This document shows, in pieces, positions 48,237 to 56,800 of a stretch of DNA of 64,000 bases. The notes beneath the pieces were generated by a model. The model made no database searches, was not told where the DNA came from, and was given only the letters and a program-made list of their open reading frames with translations. Source of the DNA: Alphaproteobacteria bacterium (lineage in GTDB: Bacteria; Pseudomonadota; Alphaproteobacteria; CALKHQ01); assembly GCA_041396705.1 (NCBI GenBank), contig JAWKYB010000003.1, positions 124,001 to 188,000 on the forward strand, written 5' to 3'. Position 1 is the first letter of the stretch. Each line of letters begins with the position of its first letter. The translations under genes were made by a program, and so were the position numbers.

Positions 48237-49353
48237 CGCTGACCAGCTGGGCCGGAATCGGCCGGTCGTCGCCGTGCGCGATTACCCAGGCCCAATAGCG
48301 CAGTTGGCCTTCGACCAGCCGATAGCGGCCGCCGGGTTCCGCCGGCGGGCACACCTTGATCGGCTTCAGCAGGTCGCCGGACGCCATGTCGCGCGCCAGT
48401 TCCGCCGGGCTCGGCACCAGGCCGTGGACGTTGTCCAGCGCTTCCTCGCGGGTGCGCATGACCTTGCCGTGATGCGAGGCCTCGACCGCGATGTCGGCGG
48501 GGCGCAGGTCGCGAACGGTGCTGCGGAACAGCGCATCGATCTCGTCGGCGACCCCCGATGGCAGGACCACGTCGACCGCGGCCGCATTGGCGATCAGGTT
48601 GGTCTCGCGGCTGGTCATCGGGATCGGCACGACGGCTTCGTCGTGCAGCAGCCACGCCAGCATCGCCTGCGCCGCGGTCACGCCCACGTCGGCGGCGATC
48701 CGCGCCAGCTCGACCATGCGCGGGTCCGGGCCCGACGTCCGCCCCTGGCCCAGCGGGCTGTAGGCGATCAGCGCCACGCCGTGGGCACGGGCCCAGGGCA
48801 GCACACGCCGTTCGGCGAAGCGCTCGTGCAGGCTGTAGTCCTGCTGGATCGACGCCAGGCAAGGCCCATTGGCCAGCGCGGCGGTCGCGGCGGTCGCGTC
48901 ATGGCCGGTGCAGTTGCTGAGCCCGATCGCGCGGACCTTGCCTTCCCAGACCAGGTCGGCCATCGCGCCGATGGTCTCTGCGATCGGCACCGCGGGGTCG
49001 GGCCAGTGGTTCTGGTAGAGGTCGATGCAGTCGACGCCGAGCCGGCGCAGGCTGCCCTCGCAGGCGGCCTTCACCGCCTCGGGCCGGCTGTTCGCGGCGG
49101 AGAACTTGGTGGCGATCACCGCCCGGTCGCGCCGGCCGCGCAGGGCGGCGCCGAGAATCTCCTCGCCATGGCCCTCGCCATAGACCTCGGCGGTGTCGAA
49201 CAGTGTGATGCCGAGATCGAGCGCGCGGTGGATCAGCCGGCAGGCATCGCGCTCGCCGCCGTCGACCCGCTGGTAGCGGCCGCCGAAACCCATGGTGCCG
49301 AGACCGATGCGCGAGACGCAGAGCCCGCTCGCGCCGAGGGGACGGTACAGCAT
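48208..49353 (-). CDS. Aldo/keto reductase fused to a ParB/Srx-like domain
   Basis: 381 residues. Residues 1-~283 are an aldo/keto reductase: LGASGLCVSRIGLGTMGFGG, Asp53 and Tyr58 (LFDTAEVYGEG), Lys83 (IATKFS), His116 (YQNHWPDP), IAYSPLGQGR. Residues ~284-371 are a ParB/sulfiredoxin-like domain: HGLVPSPAELARDMASGDLL, PIKVCPP, and VEGQLRYWAWVIAHGDDRPI, which aligns with the GxxRxxA turn of ParB. This combination is not one I know. ParB/Srx proteins bind nucleotides, and the SbnI/SerK branch phosphorylates small molecules, so the enzyme might reduce a keto-sugar and phosphorylate or sense it. It is encoded between the split transketolase and epimerase B. Confidence 0.8.
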   Translation of the reverse strand: MLYRPLGASGLCVSRIGLGTMGFGGRYQRVDGGERDACRLIHRALDLGITLFDTAEVYGEGHGEEILGAALRGRRDRAVIATKFSAANSRPEAVKAACEGSLRRLGVDCIDLYQNHWPDPAVPIAETIGAMADLVWEGKVRAIGLSNCTGHDATAATAALANGPCLASIQQDYSLHERFAERRVLPWARAHGVALIAYSPLGQGRTSGPDPRMVELARIAADVGVTAAQAMLAWLLHDEAVVPIPMTSRETNLIANAAAVDVVLPSGVADEIDALFRSTVRDLRPADIAVEASHHGKVMRTREEALDNVHGLVPSPAELARDMASGDLLKPIKVCPPAEPGGRYRLVEGQLRYWAWVIAHGDDRPIPAQLVSDGGHSRSAA

Positions 49354-49357
49354 CGAT

Positions 49358-50311
49358 TCAGGCCGCCGCGCGGGGTTGCCGGGCCAGCGCCTGCTCGATG
49401 GAAGCGGCGATGGCGGCCTCGGTCAGGCCGGACCGCGCGTGCGCCCACTCCCGCGTCGCCGACAGCATGTAGTGGTCGGCGTCGAGCGCGATCGGGTTGA
49501 AGGCGACGCCGCGACCCTGACGCGCCAGCATGTCGCCGACCAGCGAGCCGAGCCCGCCGACAGGGGCGTTCTCCTCGATCGTCACCACGGCGCGGGCCGG
49601 GCCGATCGCGGCGAGCAGCGCCGGTGCGTCGACCGGCTTCAGCCGTACCAGGTCGATGACGCGGATCGCGCGGCCGCGCGCGGCCAGCGCCGCCAGCACC
49701 GCCAGTGCGCGAGGGCTGAGGAACCCGGAGGAGATCAGCACCGCCTCCGCCGGTCCGCCGTGCACCAGCATGCCGGCGGCGATGTCCGTGCTGCCGCCGT
49801 ACAGCGGCACGTGGGCTTCCTTGTCCAGCCGGACATAGCCGGGGCCGCGCCGGCGCAGGGCGTCGGCGATCGCCAGCTCGGTGGTCGTCGCGTCGGACGG
49901 ATCGTAGATCGCGATGTTCGGCAGCGGCCGCAACGCGGCGATGTCGTGCACGCCGTGATGGGTCGGGCCGTCGTTTCCATAGGCCAGCCCGCTGCCGACG
50001 CCGACCAGCACCACCGGCAGGCCGGGGCAACAGACGTCGTTGCGGATCTGCTCGTAGCAGCGGCCGACGATGTGGGCGACGATGCCGTAGCAGAAGGCGA
50101 TCTTGCCGGCGAGCGCCATGCCGGCCGCCACGCTGATCATGTTCTGCTCGGCGATGCCGACGTTGATGGCGCGGTCGGGCCAGGCCTTGGCAATGCTGTC
50201 GAGCCCCAGCGCGCCCATGTCGTTGGTCAGCACGACAATGTCGGGGTTGAGGTCCATCGCCCGCTCGATGGCGTCGAAGGCGGCGTCCCGGAACTGGATG
50301 GTGTTGCCCAT
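49358..50311 (-). CDS. Transketolase C-terminal half
   Basis: 317 residues: the pyrimidine-binding and C-terminal domains of transketolase as a separate chain. INVGIAEQNMISVAAGMAL carries the Glu that activates ThDP; AYGNDGPTHHGVHDIAAL has the His pair of the substrate channel; YVRLDKE and VVTIEENAPVGGLGS follow. With the next gene it forms a complete two-chain transketolase. ATG 50311 begins at MGNTIQFRD. In sugar clusters such pairs transfer two-carbon ketol units to make branched or longer sugars. Confidence 0.9.
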   Translation of the reverse strand: MGNTIQFRDAAFDAIERAMDLNPDIVVLTNDMGALGLDSIAKAWPDRAINVGIAEQNMISVAAGMALAGKIAFCYGIVAHIVGRCYEQIRNDVCCPGLPVVLVGVGSGLAYGNDGPTHHGVHDIAALRPLPNIAIYDPSDATTTELAIADALRRRGPGYVRLDKEAHVPLYGGSTDIAAGMLVHGGPAEAVLISSGFLSPRALAVLAALAARGRAIRVIDLVRLKPVDAPALLAAIGPARAVVTIEENAPVGGLGSLVGDMLARQGRGVAFNPIALDADHYMLSATREWAHARSGLTEAAIAASIEQALARQPRAAA

Positions 50312-50327
50312 GTCGGGGTGTCCTGGA

Positions 50328-51161
50328 TCAGGCCGCGGCCAGCGCGGCACGGGCGGCGTCGATCTCGTCGCCCTTCGGCATGCGGTGGTGCCAGTCGGGA
50401 TGGTTCTCCATGAACGGCACGCCCTTGCCCTTGACGGTGTTGGCGATCACGACGGTCGGCGCCGCGGCGGCCGCGTCGCGCACGCGCAGCAGCGGTGCGA
50501 AGGTGTCGATCAGGGCGGCGTGGTCGTGGCCGTCGACCTCCACCACCCGCCAGCCGAAGGCGCGCCACTTGTCGGCGAACGGCTCCAGCGCGACGATGGT
50601 CTCGGTGAAGTTGGTCGCCGACAGCCGGTTGCGGTCGACGATCGCGACGAGGTTGGACAGCCTGCGGTGGCCGGCCAGCATCGCGGCCTCCCACACCGAG
50701 CCCTCGTAACATTCGCCGTCGCCGAGCAGCACCACCGTGCGCCAGTCCTTGCCGTCGAGCCGGGCGGCCAGCGCCTGGCCGACGCCGATGCCCAGCCCGT
50801 GCCCGAGCGAGCCGGAGACCAGCTCGGCGCCCGGGATGTTGGTATCCGGATGGCCGGCCAGCATCGCGCCATCGGCGGCGAAGCGGTCGAGCTCGGCCCT
50901 GTCGAAATGCCCGATGTCCGCCAACGCCGCGAACAGGGTCAGGCAGGCGTGTCCCTTGGACAGCAGGAATCGGTCGCGTTCCGCCCAGTCCGGCGCGCCG
51001 GGGCGATAGCGCAGCATGTCGCCGTAGAACAGCACCGCGGCAATGTCAGCCCACGAGAAGGCAGGGGGCAGGTGACCCTTCTTCGCCTTCAGCGCCGCTT
51101 CCAGCGCCATGCGGCGCAGCATGGCCGCCTTGGCGGGCAGCGCATCGATGTCGTTGATCAT
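50328..51161 (-). CDS. Transketolase N-terminal half
   Basis: 277 residues: the diphosphate-binding domain. KKGHLPPAFSWADIAAVLF, DRFLLSKGHACLTLFAAL, SGSLGHGLGIGVGQALAAR, and the ThDP motif GDGECYEGSVWEAA...VDRN. GHPDTNIPGAE completes the family pattern. It should pair with the C-terminal half encoded 16 bases on. ATG 51161 overlaps the end of the FkbM-like gene by four bases (ATGA), so the operon is tightly coupled. Confidence 0.92.
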   Translation of the reverse strand: MINDIDALPAKAAMLRRMALEAALKAKKGHLPPAFSWADIAAVLFYGDMLRYRPGAPDWAERDRFLLSKGHACLTLFAALADIGHFDRAELDRFAADGAMLAGHPDTNIPGAELVSGSLGHGLGIGVGQALAARLDGKDWRTVVLLGDGECYEGSVWEAAMLAGHRRLSNLVAIVDRNRLSATNFTETIVALEPFADKWRAFGWRVVEVDGHDHAALIDTFAPLLRVRDAAAAAPTVVIANTVKGKGVPFMENHPDWHHRMPKGDEIDAARAALAAA

Positions 51162-52128
51162 GATCCCGTCTTCTTCAGAGGTTCGGCCTCGCGGGCCGCC
51201 GCCGTGCGGGCCAGGGCGGCACGCTCGGGCGACCAGTCGCGGGTGCCGAAGCGCTTGAGCACCCGCAGCAGTTCGCGGTCCTGCGTTATCGCCGCGCTGT
51301 AGCCGCAGCGTTCGCCTGCGGCGACACGCAGGACGGATCCGCCGTCGCCGGCGGCCTGTTGCAGCAGGCGCAGCGTCGCCTGCGATCCGTCCTCGTCGAC
51401 CTTGTGGCTCGGGGTGACGACCGCGCCGGAAAAGCCCCAGGGCCCTGGCTTGAGCACGTGGTGCACGCCGTTCAGGTCGGAGACCACGACCGGCACGAAC
51501 GGGCTCGTGAACAGCGAAGGCAGCGCATTGTCGTCGATGCCGAGCAGCGGAAATTCCTCCGCATCGACAAAGATGCAATTGGAGACCAGGTGCGCGGCCA
51601 GCCGGTAGCCCTTCTGCTGGGCCAGCTGCACCATAGCCAGCGCACTAGACCCCATCTGCATGCCTTCGTCCTGCTGCACGAAATAGACGTCGGGGCCCAT
51701 GCTGGCGTTGACCTCGATGATCACCACGCGCGGGCGATAGGTCTGCAGGCCGTGCCAGAGCCAGAAATCGATTCCGTCGACGTCGATCGAAAGCAGGTCG
51801 AAGCGCTTCGGGATCAGGCGTGCGCGCGAGCAGGCCGTCGATCGGGTCTGGGCGACCATCTGGTTCATGCAGTGCACGTCGTCGCGCCCGCGATAGACCT
51901 TCTGCAGGTCGACGAAATAGTCGCGATAGCCCTCGACCAGCACGCCCGACCAGCCCCGGTCGCCGCACCAGTAATGGGTATTGAGATCGTGACGCCGTCG
52001 CCCGCGCCGACGTCGACACACCAGCGGCTCAGCTCTCCGATCCGGTCGAAGATCGCGGCAACGACACCGTCCTCGCCATGCTGGGAGTAATGGTTGTCGC
52101 GGTGGTCGTAGAGCCAGGGAAGCTTCAT
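51158..52128 (-). CDS. FkbM-like methyltransferase, frameshifted
   Basis: About 323 residues after repair. The N-terminal part, MKLPWLYDHRDNHYSQHGED...CVDVGAGDGVT, is in one frame and contains the SAM-binding VDVGAGDG. Past a lost base near 51990 it continues as DLNTHYWCGDRGWSGVLVEG, RFDLLSIDVDGIDFWLWHGL and VVIIEVNASMGP. Between about 51815 and 51850 a compensated shift turns an expected DPIDGLLA into a less plausible TRSTACSR. FkbM-type enzymes O-methylate sugars. The C-terminal ~110 residues are extra and unassigned. It lies between the E1 beta and transketolase genes, coupled to both. Confidence 0.8.
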
Positions 52129-53228
52129 CAGAACGGTCCCTTGAAGTGCTTGTAGACGTCGGCCATCGACGTCTCGCCCGGCAACGGGATGCCGTGGCCT
52201 TCGCCGCGGACCAGGGTGGCGGCGCAGTCGACGAAGCGGTCGAGCGACGGATAGAACAGGTCCTCCAGCGCCTTGGCGGTCGGACAGGGGCAGGGCTGCA
52301 TGCCGAGCGAGCGAACCGGCGCCAGCAACAGGCGCGGGTCGGTCTCCGCCACGATCCGCGACAGCTCGGCGGCGACGCCGAACGCCTGCCAGCTGGTGTC
52401 GGCGACCAGCAGCCGGCCGGTCTTGGCCAGGCTGGCCAGCACCAGCTCGCGGTCGATGTGCGAAACCGCGTTGAGGTCGATGATCTCGCAGTCGATGCCG
52501 TGACTGGCGAGGTGCCGGGCCGCACGCTTCGCCTCCAGCACCATGATCGAGGTAGCCGCAATGGTGACGTCGCGGCCGCGGCGGACCAGGCGTGTCGCCA
52601 TCGGCGGGAACGCTTCGTCGCCGTCCTCGTCTTCGAAGGCGAGGTCGTACATAAGCCGGTGCTCGATCGCGACGACCGGGCCGCGGTGGTGCGCGATGGC
52701 ATGGGCGTAGTCGGTCAGGATCGCGCGCGGGCTCGACGGCATGATCACCGTCAGGCCGGGGTTGTGGGCGAACAGCGACTGCGGGCTCTGCGAATGCTGC
52801 GCGCCCTGGCCCCAGCTGCGGCCGACCACCATGCGCACCAGCATCGGCACCTCGTAGAGGCCGCCGAACATGTAGCGGTACTTGGCGGCCAGGTTGACCA
52901 GCTGATTGACAGCAAGCAGGCCGAAATCGGCACGGATGTGGGTGTTGATCGGGTAGAGCCCGTTCAACGCCGCGCCGATGCAGATGCCGGTGACGGCATC
53001 TTCCGCCAGCGGCGTCTCGATCATCCGTTCCGGTCCGAAGGCGTCGAGCAGGCCGGTGGTTGTGCCGAAGATGCCCTTGTGATCGGTGACCCCCTGGCCA
53101 AGGATCAGCGTGTGGTCGTGGTCGGCCATCGCGCTGCGCATGGCGGCGGCGAGGGCGTCGCGATAGGTGTTGCCGGCCGGCGCCGTTTCCGGCGCGGCGA
53201 CGGCGTCAAGCGGCAAGGCCATCGACAT
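52128..53228 (-). CDS. ThDP-dependent E1 beta subunit (pyruvate/acetoin dehydrogenase type)
   Basis: 366 residues. RMIETPLAEDAVTGICIGAA holds the ThDP-activating Glu; HIRADFGLLAVNQLVNLAAK, GRSWGQGAQHSQSPQSLFAH (with the conserved Gln-His-Ser) and VVAIEHRLMY are typical of PdhB/AcoB. The C-terminal domain has IIDLNAVSHIDRELVLASL. It forms an alpha2-beta2 enzyme with the next gene product, with which it overlaps by 23 bases. No E2 or E3 gene is nearby, so a role in sugar-cluster chemistry, such as acyl transfer to a sugar aldehyde or ketone, is more likely than a dehydrogenase complex. Confidence 0.88.
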   Translation of the reverse strand: MSMALPLDAVAAPETAPAGNTYRDALAAAMRSAMADHDHTLILGQGVTDHKGIFGTTTGLLDAFGPERMIETPLAEDAVTGICIGAALNGLYPINTHIRADFGLLAVNQLVNLAAKYRYMFGGLYEVPMLVRMVVGRSWGQGAQHSQSPQSLFAHNPGLTVIMPSSPRAILTDYAHAIAHHRGPVVAIEHRLMYDLAFEDEDGDEAFPPMATRLVRRGRDVTIAATSIMVLEAKRAARHLASHGIDCEIIDLNAVSHIDRELVLASLAKTGRLLVADTSWQAFGVAAELSRIVAETDPRLLLAPVRSLGMQPCPCPTAKALEDLFYPSLDRFVDCAATLVRGEGHGIPLPGETSMADVYKHFKGPF

Positions 53229-54165
53229 CGGTCAGCAGATCCTCGGCGGTGGGGAAGGGGCTGTTCTCGGCGAAGGCAACCGCCGCATCGATTTCCGCAT
53301 CGATCGCCGGAGCGAAGCGGGCGACCAGGTCGGCGCGCTGCTGCAGCGGGTCCTGGCCCTGCCAGGCGCACAGGCCGTCGCGGCCGCGATAGCCGGCGTC
53401 GAAGTCGAGGCCGGGGCCGACATGCTCGTGCGCCCGGAAGGTGTCGACCACCACCAGGCGCGGCCGGGCGTCGCGGCGCATCTCGTCGACGATCCCGCGG
53501 CACACGTCGCGGACCATCACGAAGTCGGCGCCGTCGGAAATCGTGACCGCACCGACGCCATAGCTGCGCGCATGTTCCACCAGTCCATAGGCCTGTCGCT
53601 CGTGGCGGTGGGCGTGCACTGCCAACTCGTTGTTCTCGCACAGGAACAGCACCGGCAGGGCGTGCAGCGCGGCGAAGTTGAGCGACTCGTGATAGACGCC
53701 TTCCTCGGTCGCGCCGTCGCCGAACACGCACAGCGTCACCTGGCCGCTGCGCCGGTTGCGGGCCGCCAGCGCGCTGCCGACGGCATGCGGGATGGTGCTG
53801 GCGACGATGGCCGACGCGCCCATCAGGCCGACATCCGGCGCGGCGAGGTGCATCGAGCCCGCCTTGCCCTTGGCCATCCCGTCGCGGCGGCCATAGAGCT
53901 CGGCGAACATGGCGTTGAGATCGCCGCCCTTGGCCAGGTAGAAGGCGTGGCTGCGATAGGTGACATAGGCGGGGTCAGACCGGCGCAGGCCATCGCAGGC
54001 GCCGACGGCAACCGCTTCCTGTCCAATCGACAGGTGCACCGGGCTCTGGATGCGGTCGCTGGGGTAGATGTCGATGATGCGCTGCTCGACGCGGCGGATG
54101 CGCAAGGTGGCGTAGAACAGGCGCTCGTAGTCGGAGAGCGTGGACGGATCGAGATGACTCGGCAT
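53206..54165 (-). CDS. ThDP-dependent E1 alpha subunit
   Basis: 319 residues from ATG 54165 (MPSHLDPSTLSDYERLFYAT). SIGQEAVAVGACDGL, TYRSHAFYLAKGGDLNAMF, KAGSMHLAAPDVGLMGASAI and the ThDP motif GDGATEEGVYHESLNF...LCENN are complete. The phosphorylation-loop region YRGRDG is short. It heads the sub-operon E1 alpha - E1 beta - FkbM - transketolase N - transketolase C - AKR/ParB - epimerase B. Two TTAA pairs with CtrA-like spacing lie 56-100 bases upstream. Confidence 0.88.
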   Translation of the reverse strand: MPSHLDPSTLSDYERLFYATLRIRRVEQRIIDIYPSDRIQSPVHLSIGQEAVAVGACDGLRRSDPAYVTYRSHAFYLAKGGDLNAMFAELYGRRDGMAKGKAGSMHLAAPDVGLMGASAIVASTIPHAVGSALAARNRRSGQVTLCVFGDGATEEGVYHESLNFAALHALPVLFLCENNELAVHAHRHERQAYGLVEHARSYGVGAVTISDGADFVMVRDVCRGIVDEMRRDARPRLVVVDTFRAHEHVGPGLDFDAGYRGRDGLCAWQGQDPLQQRADLVARFAPAIDAEIDAAVAFAENSPFPTAEDLLTDVDGLAA

Positions 54166-54220
54166 GGCAGGTCCGTTGCTGGGGCGCGCCGGCACCGCCG
54201 CGGCGCTTTTCTCGGGGCCG

Positions 54221-54266
54221 TTAAGGTTAACTGCACGTTGCGCGTGAAAGTTTAAGCAACGCTTAA
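54221..54266 (-). promoter_or_regulatory. CtrA-like TTAA-N7-TTAA box upstream of E1 alpha
   Basis: TTAAGCAACGCTTAA at 54252-54266 is an exact TTAA-N7-TTAA and also a perfect 6+6 inverted repeat around AAC. A second TTAAGGTTAAC lies at 54221-54231. Both are in the 139-base gap before the E1 alpha start at 54165. TTAA tetramers are rare in the GC-rich surroundings. Confidence 0.5.
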
Positions 54267-54304
54267 GTGCAGACCCGTTCGCGGCCCGCGCCGGCAACCA
54301 TCGC

Positions 54305-54898
54305 TCAAGTCGTCGCGACGGCCTGTTCCAGCGTCACCGCCACGCCCGCTCCGGCCAGCCTGGCGCGGGTGGCATCCGGGTCGTCAACGAGCAGGCGAAC
54401 GCCGAACTTCATCTCGAGCAGCGCCAGCGCGCTCAGCGCGGCGGTGTGCTCGAACATGTCGGTCCGTACCCGCTCGACGAAGCGGGCGCGCGACAGCAGC
54501 ATCGGCCGCGTCGCCTCGTGCGGCTCCCAGCCCGGCACCCGGCGGGCGCCGATGCCGAGCACGAAGAAGTCGCGGTGATCGGTCCGGTTCAGCAGCATGC
54601 GCCCCGGTGCGACCGAGACCCAGAAGTCGCAGACATGGCCGGTCTCCTCGAAGGTCTCGCGCGCCGCGGCCATCTGCTCGGTCTCGTGGGCCTCGCGCTC
54701 GCCGGCCGGGAACTCCAGCGTGGTCGCCCGCAGCGTCGGCCGGTACTGCTCGACCAGCACCAGTTCGCCGTCGGCGGTCATCGGCAGCGCAACGACGCCG
54801 TCGCCGCAGACCAGCCGGTAGTAGGGCGGGTCCATCGAGCCGTCGCGGTCGGGCACCGCCTCGATCGAGAACCAGGGCGTGGAGAACGCAATCGTCAT
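54305..54898 (-). CDS. NUDIX hydrolase, ADP-ribose pyrophosphatase type
   Basis: 197 residues. The box is textbook: GEREAHETEQMAAARETFEE followed by TGH, with all metal-binding Glu. VVALPMTADGELVLVEQYRP and TTLEFPAGE are typical of ADP-sugar pyrophosphatases (NudF-like). It should cleave a nucleotide-sugar or ADP-ribose to a sugar phosphate and AMP or GMP. Its position within the sugar cluster suggests a GDP- or ADP-sugar substrate, possibly for recycling or controlling the pool. Confidence 0.88.
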   Translation of the reverse strand: MTIAFSTPWFSIEAVPDRDGSMDPPYYRLVCGDGVVALPMTADGELVLVEQYRPTLRATTLEFPAGEREAHETEQMAAARETFEETGHVCDFWVSVAPGRMLLNRTDHRDFFVLGIGARRVPGWEPHEATRPMLLSRARFVERVRTDMFEHTAALSALALLEMKFGVRLLVDDPDATRARLAGAGVAVTLEQAVATT

Positions 54899-54929
54899 GG
54901 TGCGGCGCGGGTGTGGCGGTGTCGGGCGG

Positions 54930-56795
54930 TCAAGCGACCGCTGCCGGCAGATCGCCGGTTTCCGCCAGCGCCGGGCGGCCCTGCAGGAGGCGAATGGACG
55001 ACACCTCCAGCCTGCTCGCCTCGCCGTCGGGGGCGAGGTCGCGAATCATCAGCCACTCGGCCTTCGGCGACATGATGGCGAGGTGCACGCACTGCAACCC
55101 GTCGTCGGCGACGACGCTGGGCGCTTCGAGCATGGTGCCGTCGCAGACGACGCCAATCTGGATCTTGCCGGCCAGAACCCGGACGTTCGCCGTGATCCAT
55201 AGCGGCGCCTCGGCAAAGGCACGTGCGACATAGCCGGTATCGAGCGGAATCAGCGTCATCCGCGGCGCGCGTTTCGCCGCGCCGATATCGAGGCCGCCGG
55301 GCAGGGCGCGCGCATCCCGGTCGGGAAATTCGCGCACGGTGCGATACTGCGGCAGGGGCACGTCGAAGCTGTCGGGCGGCGTCGCCTTGCCGTTGTCGAA
55401 CCGGGTGGCCAGCCCGACCAGCTCGGTCGCCAGGTCCAGTTCATAGGCGTCGCCGCGCGCAATCGGCAGGGCGCAGGCGATCGCCCGGTTGACCCCGGCC
55501 GGCATGTGGTGCAAGGGGGCCAGCTCGGCGACAAGAGCCTGCAGTGCCAGCGCATCGAACGCCAGATCCGCCGGCTCGGACACGTCGGGCAGCAGGGCCG
55601 GCGACAGCTCGCGCCTCAGCCGCACGTGCAGCCGCGCGTACCGTCCGTCGTACAGGGCTTCGATCAGTTGCCGGCATCGTGCCGTCGGCTCGACCTGTGC
55701 CGGGGCAAGCAACGCTGCCGCGGATGCGCTTTCGGAAAGGTCGTAGCGCAGGATCGTGCCGTTGCGGGCCCGCAGCACATTGGCGTGGCGGCCGGTCGGA
55801 AGCCTTGCGTCCACGAGCGAACCGTCGTCGCCGAACAGCTCGGCGGAGATCCGCCGGCGCAGGAATTGTCGCTTGTCCTCGATCGCCGGGCGCGTTGCCG
55901 TGGGCCAGAGCTTGCGCAGGATGCCGGTGGTGATCGAGTCTTTGAAATACGAGTTGTAGAACGCGATATGCCGGATCACGGCGTCGAACAGACGGCGCCG
56001 GAACTGCTCCCAATCCTGCGGCGGCTCGCCCACGTCGGAGAGGGCGGATTCGACCAGCGCGCAGAACGCGTCGAAATCCGCACGAAAGCCATCGCGGACG
56101 AGGCACAGCCGCTTTTCCTGGAACCGGTTAGCATTGTTGCCCTCATGCAGCCCGCGAACCACCGACAGCCGGTCGATCACGCCGATCTTGCCGCCGATCG
56201 CCATCAGCAGCGAATGCAGCGGCTCGCCCAGCACCTCGTCGCGCTTAAATATCTCGAACGCGCGGCAGGCATCCTGCTTGGCCTTGGTACGCCAGGTGGC
56301 GAATTCGCCGCTCCAGAAACTCGCCAGGTGGCCGGTGAAGCGCTCCAGCGCCGAGTCCTGCTCGACGGCCCAGTTGTGGCCGACGCTCAGCAATGCTTGG
56401 TCGGAATCGTAGCCGAGATAGGACAGCCGGCCGGCACAGGCCGCATGGCCGGGCCGGTCGCGCAGCCAGTCGACTGCATGGCCGATGAACGCAGGCGCAA
56501 TGAAATCGTCGTCGGCGCAGAACGTGACATAGGGTGTGTTCACCGCCCGGGCGGCGACCTCGTGCAGGTCGATCACCGACAGCGCGTGGTCGCACAGCAT
56601 GTGTTCGACCGCCAGCCCGCTCGCCGCGATGGTCCGTGCGTTGCGCGCCTTGACCGCGTCGCTGCTGGCATCGACCAGCAGTATGCGACCGACCGAGACA
56701 TCGGACCGCAGCAACCGCAGCAGGCGATAGACGTAGGTCGGGCGCTCGTAGGTGGTGACGAGAAGCGTATGCTCGTCTCGCAGCGGGTCGCTCAT
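54930..56795 (-). CDS. Family-2-type glycosyltransferase with long unassigned C-terminus
   Basis: 621 residues. TLLVTTYERPTYVYRLLRLL and RILLVDASSD give the GT-A N-terminus; YVTFCADDDFIAPAFIG contains the DxD metal/nucleotide-sugar motif; then RFQEKRLCLVRDGF. Beyond about residue 330 lie ~290 residues with no family I recognise, ending in beta-rich segments (APLWITANVRVLAGKIQIGV, LQCVHLAIMSPKAEWLMIRD) that resemble a carbohydrate-binding or galactose-binding-like module. ATG 56795 starts at MSDPLRDEH, just behind the kinase gene. It probably transfers the cluster's sugar to an acceptor in the cytoplasm. Confidence 0.82.
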   Translation of the reverse strand: MSDPLRDEHTLLVTTYERPTYVYRLLRLLRSDVSVGRILLVDASSDAVKARNARTIAASGLAVEHMLCDHALSVIDLHEVAARAVNTPYVTFCADDDFIAPAFIGHAVDWLRDRPGHAACAGRLSYLGYDSDQALLSVGHNWAVEQDSALERFTGHLASFWSGEFATWRTKAKQDACRAFEIFKRDEVLGEPLHSLLMAIGGKIGVIDRLSVVRGLHEGNNANRFQEKRLCLVRDGFRADFDAFCALVESALSDVGEPPQDWEQFRRRLFDAVIRHIAFYNSYFKDSITTGILRKLWPTATRPAIEDKRQFLRRRISAELFGDDGSLVDARLPTGRHANVLRARNGTILRYDLSESASAAALLAPAQVEPTARCRQLIEALYDGRYARLHVRLRRELSPALLPDVSEPADLAFDALALQALVAELAPLHHMPAGVNRAIACALPIARGDAYELDLATELVGLATRFDNGKATPPDSFDVPLPQYRTVREFPDRDARALPGGLDIGAAKRAPRMTLIPLDTGYVARAFAEAPLWITANVRVLAGKIQIGVVCDGTMLEAPSVVADDGLQCVHLAIMSPKAEWLMIRDLAPDGEASRLEVSSIRLLQGRPALAETGDLPAAVA

Positions 56796-56800
56796 GACGG

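Noticed and set aside
49358..51161. Deoxyxylulose-phosphate synthase in two pieces
   Set aside because: The SLGHGLGIGVG and GDGECYEGS motifs and the two-chain split fit split transketolases of sugar clusters better than DXS.
52128..54165. Pyruvate dehydrogenase complex
   Set aside because: Only E1 alpha and beta are present, with no lipoyl E2 or E3, and all neighbours are sugar genes.
54221..54266. Intrinsic terminator upstream of E1 alpha
   Set aside because: The inverted repeat is AT-rich with a 6-base stem and no U-run; spacing fits a CtrA-like site.
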